A stretch of 64,000 bases of DNA from NCBI GenBank assembly GCA_033283385.1, contig JAWMQQ010000004.1, forward strand, positions 124,001-188,000, given 5' to 3'. Each line of letters begins with the position of its first letter. Position 1 is the stretch's first letter. Origin of the DNA: Mangrovimicrobium sp033283385. GTDB lineage: Bacteria > Pseudomonadota > Gammaproteobacteria > Pseudomonadales > Halieaceae. Below are positions 45,787 through 54,222 of the stretch, one piece after another. The position numbers and the translations under genes are program-made. The notes beneath the pieces were generated by a model. The model made no database searches. It had not been told where the DNA came from and saw only the letters and a program-made list of their open reading frames with translations.

Positions 45787-47472
45787 TCAGCCCCGCTTGC
45801 GGGCAAATTCGGCGTTTTCCAGCAGGAAAGGCGCCACTACGGACGAGTTGACCTTGCAGTCGAGAAAGACCGGTCCCTGCGGGTCGGCCAGCAACGGCGC
45901 GAGGTCGCGCAACTCTTCCAGTGTGCGCACGGTGGCAGCCTCGAAGCCGAATGCTTCCGCCACAGGCGCGTAGTCGATATCGGGGAATTCCGTCAGCTGG
46001 ACCGGCATGTCCCGCTCCCTGAGGAAATGCACCTCGGCCCCGTAGGCGCAGTCGTTCATGACGACGACGACCAGCGGGATTCCCTCGCGGGCGACTGTTT
46101 CCAACTCGCTCATGGTCATCAGGAAACTGCCGTCACCCAGCAGCAGCACCGTGGTGCACTGGGGCGATCCCACGGCAAAGCCCATGGCGGTGCCGAAGGC
46201 CATGCCGATTGAGGCGAAGTCGCTGGCGGATTTCAGGTGAGCGGGGCCGGGCACGGAAATGTACGGCAGCGCCACCATCATGTTGCCGTTGTCCCAGACC
46301 AGGTTGCGATTGGCCGGCAGCAGCCGGTCGAGTTCCAGCCCCAGCGACCGGTGGTCCATCGTGCGCGGCGTGTTCATGGCCTGGAAATCGTCGGCCATGT
46401 CGAAATCGGCGAGCCACCGGGCGTTCTCTTCGCAGCGCAGCGGCATGTCTTGAGCTGCTCTTGCCGGCAGGGCCGATAGCAACTGCTCCACCACGACTCC
46501 GGCATCGCCGACCACCGCGACATCGGCGTGGTACCAGCGGCCGATGTGGTCGCGGGCATTGTCGACGTGAATCAGCGGTATGCCGGGCGGTAGCGCTGTG
46601 CCGTAGCTGGTCGTCTGCTGGTTGAGCGCGGCGCCGATGGCCAGGATGCAGTCGGCCTGTTCGATCAGGCGTCGCCCGCCGGCATTGGAGAAGGAGCCGA
46701 CGATGCCGCAGTCGAAAGGGTGGCCGCTGAACATGTCCTTGGCTTTCATCGTGGTCGCCAGCGCCGCACCGAGCTGGTCCGCCAGCCGGATGATCGCGTC
46801 CCGCGCGCCCGCCTGGTAGGCGCCCACCCCGGCGAGGATCAGCGGTTTGCGGCAGTTCTCGAGTATGGAAACCGCCGCCTGTATCGAGCCTTCGCGCGCG
46901 GGCGCGGGCGTGTAGGCCGCCTCCACCACGGGCGCGGGCTCGGTGGCGGAGGGATCGACCCGGCCGAGCTGGACATTGGTTGGAAGCAGCAGTGCCGCCG
47001 TGCCCTGTTGCGTGGCCGCCACCGCGCGCATCAGCGTATCCCGCGCGCTGCTGGAAGCGTAGGCCATGAATGTCCTGATCCCCGCTCCGAGCAGCACGGG
47101 CAGGGCGTCGAAGGACTTGCGGTCGGGCCCGATGCCGTTTGCGGCCGCGGGGGCAATCGCCCCGTGGCCGAAGATCAGCAGCACTTTCGAGCCGGCGCGC
47201 TGGGCGTAGGTCGCCCCGTGTATGCCATTCGCCGTGGCCGGGCCCCGGCCGATGATGGCGATGCCCAGGCGGCCACTCGCGGCGGCATAGCCCTCGGCCA
47301 TGGTGATGGCGTTGTTTTCGTGGCGGGCGTTGTAGAACTGCACGCCCATGGAGTCCAGCGCGGTGATCAGTTGCGCGGTGTCGTCGCTTATCAGGCCGAA
47401 GACGCATTCGACTCCGAGGTTCTTGATATCCGCGGCGAGCAGTTCGTAGGTCGGCGTTGTCGCGTTTGCCAT
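45787..47472 (-). CDS. ThDP-dependent enzyme, acetolactate synthase/benzoylformate decarboxylase-like
   Basis: 561 aa. Catalytic Glu52 (ARHENNAITMAEGYA), ThDP/Mg motif LLGDGSFLMTMSELE continuing to MNDCAYGAE, where the second Asn of the usual NN is Asp. Less similar to the tandem pair at 25522/27380 than those are to each other. Transcribed with the flavin reductase from a promoter region carrying twin TTGTATATATACAA palindromes. Substrate unknown; a 2-oxo acid from meta-cleavage would fit. Confidence 0.88.
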   Translation of the reverse strand: MANATTPTYELLAADIKNLGVECVFGLISDDTAQLITALDSMGVQFYNARHENNAITMAEGYAAASGRLGIAIIGRGPATANGIHGATYAQRAGSKVLLIFGHGAIAPAAANGIGPDRKSFDALPVLLGAGIRTFMAYASSSARDTLMRAVAATQQGTAALLLPTNVQLGRVDPSATEPAPVVEAAYTPAPAREGSIQAAVSILENCRKPLILAGVGAYQAGARDAIIRLADQLGAALATTMKAKDMFSGHPFDCGIVGSFSNAGGRRLIEQADCILAIGAALNQQTTSYGTALPPGIPLIHVDNARDHIGRWYHADVAVVGDAGVVVEQLLSALPARAAQDMPLRCEENARWLADFDMADDFQAMNTPRTMDHRSLGLELDRLLPANRNLVWDNGNMMVALPYISVPGPAHLKSASDFASIGMAFGTAMGFAVGSPQCTTVLLLGDGSFLMTMSELETVAREGIPLVVVVMNDCAYGAEVHFLRERDMPVQLTEFPDIDYAPVAEAFGFEAATVRTLEELRDLAPLLADPQGPVFLDCKVNSSVVAPFLLENAEFARKRG

Positions 47473-47543
47473 TCCAGATTATCCCCTGGCTTATTTCTAG
47501 CAGTCCCGATAATTTCGCAGCAAAGCAGTTTTTTGTCAAATAG

Positions 47544-47621
47544 ATTATACAATTGTATATATACAAATATAACCGCCATTCGGGCGGCGGCTGCTGGGTC
47601 TAATAAATTGTATATATACAA
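47544..47621. promoter_or_regulatory. Twin perfect palindromes in the ThDP/VOC divergent promoter
   Basis: TTGTATATATACAA occurs at 47553-47566 and 47608-47621, exactly 55 bases apart, inside 22-base near-identical repeats; copy 1 also overlaps ATACAATTGTAT (47547-47558). On the minus strand a TATAAT -10 (47544-47549) abuts copy 1, so a bound repressor would block the ThDP promoter. Confidence 0.65.
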
Positions 47622-47767
47622 ATGTAAAAGCGTATTGACAAATATCTCCTTTCTTGCCACATTCACTCCACCCGCTGCCGGGGCCGTGGTTATCCAGACC
47701 AGCGCGGCCCGATCCGGACAACCTGTCGGTGGCGCAGCGCGAACGCAGGCAAGGAGAACATAAGACG

Positions 47768-48178
47768 ATGGCAATCAAGGTCCTGGGAATTCATCACCAC
47801 GCGGTGCGTATCGACAACAGCGGGCAGCCGCTGGAGGCGGTGCGCGATTTTTATACCAACATTCTCGGCCTGGGCGCGGATGAAACCCGTCCCAATGTCC
47901 CGGGCGTGCCGGGCTGGTGGATCAATATCGGCCCGAGCCAGCAGATTCACCTGATGGGCGGCGATTTCCCTTCCCCGCTGGTGAAGGTTCCCGGCCAGGA
48001 TCCGGTTGCGCCGCACGTCGCGCTGGCGGTGGAGAGCATCGCCGAGGTCAAGGCGGAGCTGGAGCGCCGTGGTGTGCACTACTGGACATTGTCGGGGGTC
48101 GCGGGGCCGGACACGGAGCAGGTCTTCGTCAGGGATCCCTGCGGCAACATGATCGAGATGCAGCAACGCAGCATGTGA
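47768..48178 (+). CDS. VOC-superfamily (glyoxalase-like) protein
   Basis: 136 aa from ATG 47768 (the upstream in-frame extension lies in the promoter palindrome region). Single VOC domain with HHHAVRIDN, INIGPSQQIHLMGGDFP and HVALAVESIAEVKAELERRG, ending DPCGNMIEMQQ with a metal-ligand-type Glu. Might be a lyase, isomerase or ring-cleavage enzyme. Followed by a flavin monooxygenase gene on the same strand. Confidence 0.82.
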   Translation: MAIKVLGIHHHAVRIDNSGQPLEAVRDFYTNILGLGADETRPNVPGVPGWWINIGPSQQIHLMGGDFPSPLVKVPGQDPVAPHVALAVESIAEVKAELERRGVHYWTLSGVAGPDTEQVFVRDPCGNMIEMQQRSM

Positions 48179-48272
48179 GCGGGTCGCTGCGTCGACAGCC
48201 GCGAGCGCAAGCCGCGCGAATTCGTGGGCTCCCATCCCGGGCGCTCACCAACGATAAAACCAGGAGTGTGAA

Positions 48273-49466
48273 ATGAGCGCCCCCTTCTTCAACAATGTCA
48301 GTTATGCGGATGCCGTTGCGCGTGCGAGGGACCTGGTGCCGGCGCTGCGCGAGCGCGCCCAGGCGTCCGAGGAGGCGCGGGTGCTGCTGCCGGAAACCAT
48401 CGCCGACCTGCACCGCACCGGGGTCCTGCGCGCCTTGCAGCCGAGGCGCTTTGGCGGGATGGAACTGGATTTCCAGGCCTGCTTCGATATCTGTTACGAA
48501 CTCGCCCGCGGCTGCGGATCCACTTCCTGGACCGCCGCCAACCTGCTGATCCATCACTGGATGCTGGCGCTGTGGCCGGAGCAGGCGCAGGTGGAAGTAT
48601 GGGAGCAGAACCCGGACGCGGGCATCGCCTCGGGGGTGATACCGGCCCAGGGCAAGGCGCGTCCGGTCGAGGGCGGTTATATCCTCAGCGGGCGCTGGAA
48701 TTTCTCCAGCGGCGTCAACGTGTCCGAGTGGAACATGCTGGCGGCGACCGTGCGCGATGGCGACAAGGTGCTGGACCACAAGTTGATGATGGTGCCCGCG
48801 TCCGATTACACCATCGTTGACGACTGGCAGGTGATGGGCATGCGCGCGACGGGCAGTATGACGGTGGAGGCGCAGGACATTTTCGTGCCGGAGCACCGCG
48901 CCCTGAGCATGGTGCACCTGCGCGGCGGTGACGGCTCCCCCGGCGCGCAATGCAATCCCGGGCCGCTGTACCGGGTGGCGCTGTCCATGCTTTCCGGCCA
49001 TGTCATCGCATCCACGGTGGTGGGCAATGCCCAGGCCGCGCTGGAGATGACCGTGGACTCGATCCGCCAGCGCAGCGCGGTATCCACCGGCGCGAGGATG
49101 CGCGACATCCAGGCGATCCAGATACGCGTCGGCGATGCCGCGGTGCGAATCGACGCGGCCAAGGAGCTGATTCGCAACGATTTCGTCGCCGGGCAGGAGT
49201 ACGCCGAGCGCAACGAGGTGCCGGATACGGAGCGCAAGCTGCGCTCCAAGCGCAACGTTTCAATGGGCGTCAAGCTGTGCACCGAGGCGGTTGACAACCT
49301 GCACTCACTGGCCGGGGCGAACGGCATGTACACCCGCTCCCCGATGGAGCGCATCTTCCGCGATGCGCACGCTGGTTCCTCGCACATTCAGTTCAGCTCC
49401 GACATCAATTTTTCCACCTGGGGGCTGGTTGCGCTCGGTGGTGAGGTCCAGAACCCCCTGCTTTAG
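48273..49466 (+). CDS. Flavin-dependent monooxygenase oxygenase component (HsaA-like, acyl-CoA dehydrogenase fold)
   Basis: 397 aa. Group D monooxygenase features: PETIADLHRTGVLRALQPRR, GCGSTSWTAANLLIHHW, SGRWNFSSGVNVSEWNML and WQVMGMRATGSM. It lacks the acyl-CoA-type C-terminal catalytic Glu. The relatives hydroxylate phenolic compounds (for instance the steroid-derived 3-HSA) to catechols using reduced flavin from a partner reductase; the HpaC/HsaB-like gene at 45244 is the nearest candidate. Confidence 0.88.
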   Translation: MSAPFFNNVSYADAVARARDLVPALRERAQASEEARVLLPETIADLHRTGVLRALQPRRFGGMELDFQACFDICYELARGCGSTSWTAANLLIHHWMLALWPEQAQVEVWEQNPDAGIASGVIPAQGKARPVEGGYILSGRWNFSSGVNVSEWNMLAATVRDGDKVLDHKLMMVPASDYTIVDDWQVMGMRATGSMTVEAQDIFVPEHRALSMVHLRGGDGSPGAQCNPGPLYRVALSMLSGHVIASTVVGNAQAALEMTVDSIRQRSAVSTGARMRDIQAIQIRVGDAAVRIDAAKELIRNDFVAGQEYAERNEVPDTERKLRSKRNVSMGVKLCTEAVDNLHSLAGANGMYTRSPMERIFRDAHAGSSHIQFSSDINFSTWGLVALGGEVQNPLL

Positions 49467-49531
49467 GATATGCTTGCAGCTTTTACCGCGAGGGGTGCGC
49501 AAGTTGTCCTCCAGATCGAGCAGGGGTGTGG

Positions 49532-50335
49532 ATGTCTGAACAGGGTTCCTCCCGGAAGCCGGGCGATGCCAAGGCTGTCCGGGTCAGGCCGGTGCCGGCG
49601 GTCAGCCGCTCCATTGCGATCCTGCGTTTGCTGGGCCGGGAGAAGCGCGGCATTGGTGTCAAGGCCATTGCCGACGAACTGGGCCTGGTGCCCAGCACCT
49701 GCCTGCACATCCTGCGCGTGCTGGTCAGCGAGGACCTGGTGCGGGTGGACCCCCAGACCAAGCAGTACTCGCTGGGCAGCGGCATGATCAGCCTGGCGAA
49801 GAGTGCGCTGGAGGGCGGGGGTGTCGTCCAGATCCTGCAGCCGGTGCTCGACCGGCTGGCGTCCGACTACGCGGTCACCGCGGTCGGGGTGGAAGTCACG
49901 CCGGCGGAGAAGGTCGTGGTGCTGGCTCTGGCGCAGGCGCGCCAGCCATTTCGCCTGCACGTCGACGTCGGCAGCGAATTCTCCACGCTGGTCAGCGCGA
50001 CAGGGCGCCTGATAGCCGCCCACGGCGACGCCAGCTGGGCGCAGCTGCGCAAGCGATTCAACGCCGTGCCCTGGGACAACCCGATGCCCTTCGACACCTG
50101 GAAGGCCCAGGTGGAACAGGCGAGGGAGCAGGGCTGGAGCATGGACCGCGACAACTTCGTCAACGGTGTCACCGCGATCGCCGTGCCGGTCCTGTCGACC
50201 GGCGGCAGGCTGACCTACACCCTGGTCGCGATGAGTCTTTCCAACCAGGTGACCGACGCCATGGTGCCGGGCCTGGTGGCGGCGATGCAGCGCGAGGCCC
50301 GGGTTATTTCCGAGCAACTGTATCCCGGGCGATAA
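49532..50335 (+). CDS. IclR-family transcriptional regulator
   Basis: 267 aa from ATG 49532 (AGGGG five bases upstream; GTG 49526 is the longer option). Winged helix AVSRSIAILRLLGREKRGIG and IADELGLVPSTCLHILRVLV, then the IclR effector domain. Its stop codon is immediately followed by the transporter ATG, so the two are co-transcribed. The TATGGAA-N7-TTCCATA pair upstream of the P450 resembles IclR-type TGGAA/TTCCA half sites, making that promoter a candidate target. Confidence 0.9.
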   Translation: MSEQGSSRKPGDAKAVRVRPVPAVSRSIAILRLLGREKRGIGVKAIADELGLVPSTCLHILRVLVSEDLVRVDPQTKQYSLGSGMISLAKSALEGGGVVQILQPVLDRLASDYAVTAVGVEVTPAEKVVVLALAQARQPFRLHVDVGSEFSTLVSATGRLIAAHGDASWAQLRKRFNAVPWDNPMPFDTWKAQVEQAREQGWSMDRDNFVNGVTAIAVPVLSTGGRLTYTLVAMSLSNQVTDAMVPGLVAAMQREARVISEQLYPGR

Positions 50336-51235
50336 ATGCCTGCCGGGCTCGCCTACCTGCTGGTGATTGTCGTGGGAGCGACCACGCCGCTCGCCATCAA
50401 GCTGGGGGGTGAGACGTTTACCCCGGTGACCGGGTTGGCGTTGCGGATCATGATTGCCGCCGCGCTGGGATCGATGCTTTTCTACCCGATGGGTGTGCGC
50501 CTGAACCTGCGCCGGCACTGGCGCCTGTACCTGGCGGCGTCGATCGGGATCTTCCCCAACCTGGTGCTGGTGTATACCGCGGTCCTTTATATCTCGTCCG
50601 GGATGGTGGTGCTGTTGTTCGGCTTGCAGCCGATCATCAGTGCGATTCTCATGCGCCCGATCCTGGGCGAGCCGGGACTCGACGCGCGCAGGATGGTCGC
50701 CATTCTTGTCGCGCTGGCAGGCCTCGTGCTGATCGTGCTCGACAGCGGCCGCCTGGAGGTGGGCAACGCCCTCGGCGTCGTCCTGATGCTGGGGTCCTGC
50801 CTGCTGTTCAGCGGCAGCGCCTTGTGGGTGAAGCGGCTCAACCGCAGCCTGGCAGTGCCTCCGGTCGAGCAGACGCTGGGTGGCATGCTGTTCAGCCTGC
50901 CCGGACTGCTGCTCAGCTGGTGGCTGGTGTTCGGCATCGAGCCCGTTGAATTCACGCCGCTGGCGCTCGCCTCGCTGTTCTACCTGGCCCTGGTCGTGTC
51001 CCTGGCCGGGTTTGCCGCCTACTATTTCATCCTCGCCCACATGGCCATCGAGACCGTGATGCTGATTCCCCTGATTACCCCGGTGGTGGCGATCATCCTG
51101 GGCGCCGTGTTCCTCGGGGAGACAGTGACCATCCGGATGCTGGCCGGGGCCGCGCTGCTGCTGGCGGCGCTGGCGATTCACCAGCAGATACGGCTGCCCT
51201 TCCCCGCGCGAAAACCCGCCGACTTCCCCGATTGA
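50336..51235 (+). CDS. EamA/DMT-family transporter
   Basis: 299 aa, about ten hydrophobic segments in two repeated halves (LVLVYTAVLYISSGMVVLLF; MLIPLITPVVAIILGAVFLG with the typical LGE motif). Drug/metabolite transporter superfamily of the inner membrane. The ATG is the first codon after the IclR stop, a tight pairing that suggests it imports or exports the regulator's effector or a pathway compound. Confidence 0.9.
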   Translation: MPAGLAYLLVIVVGATTPLAIKLGGETFTPVTGLALRIMIAAALGSMLFYPMGVRLNLRRHWRLYLAASIGIFPNLVLVYTAVLYISSGMVVLLFGLQPIISAILMRPILGEPGLDARRMVAILVALAGLVLIVLDSGRLEVGNALGVVLMLGSCLLFSGSALWVKRLNRSLAVPPVEQTLGGMLFSLPGLLLSWWLVFGIEPVEFTPLALASLFYLALVVSLAGFAAYYFILAHMAIETVMLIPLITPVVAIILGAVFLGETVTIRMLAGAALLLAALAIHQQIRLPFPARKPADFPD

Positions 51236-51253
51236 CCTGACCCGGTAAATTTT

Positions 51254-51329
51254 TATGGAATCTTGTGTTCCATATCTTGACTGTGCGCGAATGCGGGGCT
51301 AATCTTTTTATGGAATAACGTGTTCCATT
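51254..51329 (+). promoter_or_regulatory. Promoter framed by two palindromic operators (P450 operon)
   Basis: TATGGAA-N7-TTCCATA at 51254-51274 and TATGGAA-N7-TTCCATT at 51309-51329 are 55 bases apart. Exactly between them lie TTGACT (51277-51282) and TAATCT (51300-51305), 17 bases apart, a good sigma70-type promoter. A dimer bound at both sites would sandwich RNA polymerase, so repression of the P450 gene is predicted. Confidence 0.7.
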
Positions 51330-51358
51330 ACTTTTCCAATAACTCGGGGTAGACGCCA

Positions 51359-52630
51359 ATGCTGCAAGCACCCAATGACATCGATTTCTTTACTGATTAC
51401 GAGGTCCTGAAGGATCCCTACAGGTACTGGGACGAGCTGCGCTCGATCGCCCCCATTGTCGAACTCAAGAGTCGCAACATGGTGATCGTCACCGGATTCA
51501 GGGAGGCGGTTGAGGTCCTGCGCAACACCGAGGATTTCTCCTCGGTCAACAGCGTGGTCCCGACCCAGTCGCTGCCGTTTACCCCGGAGGGCGACGACAT
51601 CTGGGCGCAGGTCGAGGCGCACCGCGACGATTTCGAGATGAGCAGTATCCTGGTGGCCTTCGATGGCGCGCGTCACGCCGCCGCCCGTTCGCTGATGACC
51701 GTGCTGTTCACGCCGACGCGACTGAAGGCCAACCAGGACTACATGAAGGAGGTCGCCGGCGGCCTGGTCGCCGAGGTCGTCGCGCGCGGCGAATGCGAAG
51801 TGGTCAGGGACGTGGCCGTGCCCTACGTGACCATGGTGATCGCGGATATCCTCGGCATCCCGGAGGAGGACAGGGAGACCTTCCGCCGGGAGATCGACAA
51901 GGGCGGACCGAGCGTCGGCAGCATGGAGGGAAGCCCCGAGGACCAGTTCGCCTCCTTCATGTTCATGATCCCCTACTTCATGCGCTACATCGAGGAGCGC
52001 AGGGCCAACCCGCAGGAGGACGTGCTCACCGAATTCGCCAACGCGAAATATCCCGATGGATCGCTGCCCGATCCCTTCGATCTCGTCGCCAACGCCACCT
52101 TCCTGTTCGGCGCCGGCCAGGATACCAGCGCAAAACTGCTGGGGAACTCGATGCGTTTCCTGACCGAAGACCTGGAGTTGCAGCGCCGGTTGCGCGAGGA
52201 TCGCAGCCTGATCCCGGCTTTCCTAGAGGAGGTGCTGCGACTGGAGGGTTCCACCAAGTCGACACACCGCCTGGCCGTGCGCAAGACGCGCATCGGCGAC
52301 GTGGAAATTCCCGCGGGCAAGACGGTCATCGTGGCGCTGGGCGGGGCCAACCGCGATCCGGCGCGCTGGGAGGACCCCTGGTCATTCCAGCTGAAGCGCC
52401 CCGGTATCAAGGAACACCTGGCGTTTGGCCGCGGCGCGCACACCTGCGTGGGCAATCCGCTGGCCCGGGCCGAGATACGCGTGCTGCTGGACCTGCTGTT
52501 CGACCAGACCTCGGAGATTACCCTGTCGGAGAAACACCACGGTCCCGCCGGCAAGCGGAAATTCGAATACGAGCCGAGCTTTATCATCCGCGGGCTGCAG
52601 GAGCTGTACATCGAGTTCAAGCCGAAATGA
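51359..52630 (+). CDS. Cytochrome P450
   Basis: 423 aa soluble bacterial P450. Heme-ligand Cys363 in AFGRGAHTCVG, oxygen-activation I-helix FLFGAGQDTSAKLL, and ExxR in EEVLRLEG. Monooxygenates a hydrophobic substrate with electrons from the [2Fe-2S] ferredoxin encoded 44 bases downstream. No dedicated ferredoxin reductase is adjacent. Expression is probably controlled by the twin palindromes upstream. Confidence 0.95.
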   Translation: MLQAPNDIDFFTDYEVLKDPYRYWDELRSIAPIVELKSRNMVIVTGFREAVEVLRNTEDFSSVNSVVPTQSLPFTPEGDDIWAQVEAHRDDFEMSSILVAFDGARHAAARSLMTVLFTPTRLKANQDYMKEVAGGLVAEVVARGECEVVRDVAVPYVTMVIADILGIPEEDRETFRREIDKGGPSVGSMEGSPEDQFASFMFMIPYFMRYIEERRANPQEDVLTEFANAKYPDGSLPDPFDLVANATFLFGAGQDTSAKLLGNSMRFLTEDLELQRRLREDRSLIPAFLEEVLRLEGSTKSTHRLAVRKTRIGDVEIPAGKTVIVALGGANRDPARWEDPWSFQLKRPGIKEHLAFGRGAHTCVGNPLARAEIRVLLDLLFDQTSEITLSEKHHGPAGKRKFEYEPSFIIRGLQELYIEFKPK

Positions 52631-52674
52631 GCGGCGCGCAGGAAAGTGACAAGCGGCGCGCACAGGGAGATTGC

Positions 52675-52995
52675 ATGCCCCGGTTACAGGTCACCAATCG
52701 CGCAGGCGAAGTCAGGGAGATCCGGGTGGCGGCGAGCCAGACCCTGATGGAAGCGCTGCGCGACGAGGGGTTCGATATCGAGGCGCTGTGCGGCGGTTGC
52801 TGCAGTTGCGCTACCTGCCACGTGCATATCGACGCCGCCTGGGCCCACTGCCTGCCGGCCATGAGCGAGGATGAGGACTGCCTGCTGGAGGGCTCGCAGC
52901 ACTATGTGCCGGGGGCTTCCCGCCTGTCCTGCCAGCTTCGCCTGACGCAGCAGATGGACGGCCTCAAACTGACCATCGCGCCACCGGATGAGTGA
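52675..52995 (+). CDS. [2Fe-2S] ferredoxin, adrenodoxin/putidaredoxin type
   Basis: 106 aa from ATG 52675 (AGGGAGA upstream). Cluster ligands are the cysteines of LCGGCCSCATCHVHI in C-x5-C-x2-C spacing and a distal RLSCQLRL Cys; two extra cysteines sit inside the loop. The EDCLLEG region is the usual P450-docking acidic patch. Electron donor to the adjacent P450 and possibly to the Rieske enzymes that have no own ferredoxin. Confidence 0.93.
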   Translation: MPRLQVTNRAGEVREIRVAASQTLMEALRDEGFDIEALCGGCCSCATCHVHIDAAWAHCLPAMSEDEDCLLEGSQHYVPGASRLSCQLRLTQQMDGLKLTIAPPDE

Positions 52996-53112
52996 GCGGG
53001 GGTCGGCGGCTACGGGTTTACCCGGTAAGCGGATGACCGGGGTGAGGGACCCGGCCCGCGGTTTTCGCTTACAATGCGCCGATGCCGCCATCGGGGAATA
53101 GCGCACAAGCCT

Positions 53113-53697
53113 ATGTCGCAAAAAATGTATCGGCCGGATTTTTCCACGACCAAGGACGCCCGGGTGGTGCAGACCCGAAAAGCGCTGCGCGATGCCCTGC
53201 TGCAACTGCTCGAAGACAGCAACATCGAAAAAATCTCGGTGCGGGAAATCGCCAGCAAAGCGGGTGTCGGCTACAACACCTATTACCGCCACTACCCGGA
53301 CAAGGAGTCGCTGCTCGAGGATATCGTCGCCGAGGAAATCGATCACCTGGTTTTGCTTGCCGTGCCGATTTTCGACGCGGAGGATACCCTGGGAGCCTGT
53401 CACGCCCTGTGCGGTTACGTCATGGCCAACAAGGCGTCCTGGAAGATACTGCTGACCGGCGGCGCCTCGGTGGCGCTGCGCGAGGAGTTTGTGCGCCGCT
53501 CGCGCGAGGTCGCCGAGAGTCGCGCCGGGAGCCGGGACTGGATGCCGATCGACATCGGCGTGGTGCTGCTGACCAGCGGGATTTTCGAACTGCTGGCCTG
53601 GTGGCTGCGCCAGGAAGTGCCCATGCCCATAGGCCGGGTGGCAGACATCTGCCAACAGGTCATTGTCTCCCCGGTCATCGACTCCTATTCGACCTGA
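53113..53697 (+). CDS. TetR-family transcriptional regulator
   Basis: 194 aa from ATG 53113; an ATG at 53074 is also possible and no ribosome site settles it. HTH: QLLEDSNIEKISVREIASKA followed by GVGYNTYYRHYPDKESLLEDI. Located after the ferredoxin gene and convergent (21-bp gap) with the SnoaL-like gene. It may regulate the P450 operon or the neighbouring Rieske operon. Confidence 0.87.
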   Translation: MSQKMYRPDFSTTKDARVVQTRKALRDALLQLLEDSNIEKISVREIASKAGVGYNTYYRHYPDKESLLEDIVAEEIDHLVLLAVPIFDAEDTLGACHALCGYVMANKASWKILLTGGASVALREEFVRRSREVAESRAGSRDWMPIDIGVVLLTSGIFELLAWWLRQEVPMPIGRVADICQQVIVSPVIDSYST

Positions 53698-53718
53698 TTG
53701 CCCGCGCAGCCCGGGCGG

Positions 53719-54132
53719 TCATGCCATGGCGCCCCGATACAGCGTCTCGAAATTCCGCGACAGGAAGTACCAGCTGCCGTCGCGCTTGATGTAGGTGTCG
53801 TGGGAGCAACCCACCAGTATTTTCTGGCCGTCGTCCGGGGTGAAGATGAGTTCCTGGCTGTACGCCTTGCCCCGGGCGGTGTCACCCTCGATGACGAGAT
53901 CCGCCGGGAAGGCCTGCATGCTGACGAACTTGATATTGGGGAGAATGCCCGCGAACACCGCGACGATCTTCTCCCTGCCCTGTGCGGGGCTGTCGAGTTT
54001 GTCGATCTTCCAGGTTGCGTCCTCGGCCCAGGTGTCGCCCCAACTGGCGACGTCCGCCCGCATGCAGGCGATGGAAAATTTCTCCAGCAGTTTGCGAATG
54101 GCCAGCTCATCTGCGATGTCGTTTGTTTCCAT
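53719..54132 (-). CDS. SnoaL-like/NTF2-fold protein
   Basis: 137 aa NTF2-like protein (ADELAIRKLLEKFSIACMRA, DTWAEDATWKID, REKIVAVFAGIL). Third member of this superfamily in the window. It follows the Rieske oxygenase gene on the same strand after 90 bases and may be a small partner subunit of it, since dioxygenase beta subunits share this fold, or an isomerase or dehydratase. Confidence 0.82.
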   Translation of the reverse strand: METNDIADELAIRKLLEKFSIACMRADVASWGDTWAEDATWKIDKLDSPAQGREKIVAVFAGILPNIKFVSMQAFPADLVIEGDTARGKAYSQELIFTPDDGQKILVGCSHDTYIKRDGSWYFLSRNFETLYRGAMA

Positions 54133-54222
54133 TGTGCTCCCGAATCGGGTCTCTGGTTCATCGGTTGAGTGCGGCGATGTGCCCGGGCCCGCCGCTGCCC
54201 GGACGGGATATGGCTTCTCGTG

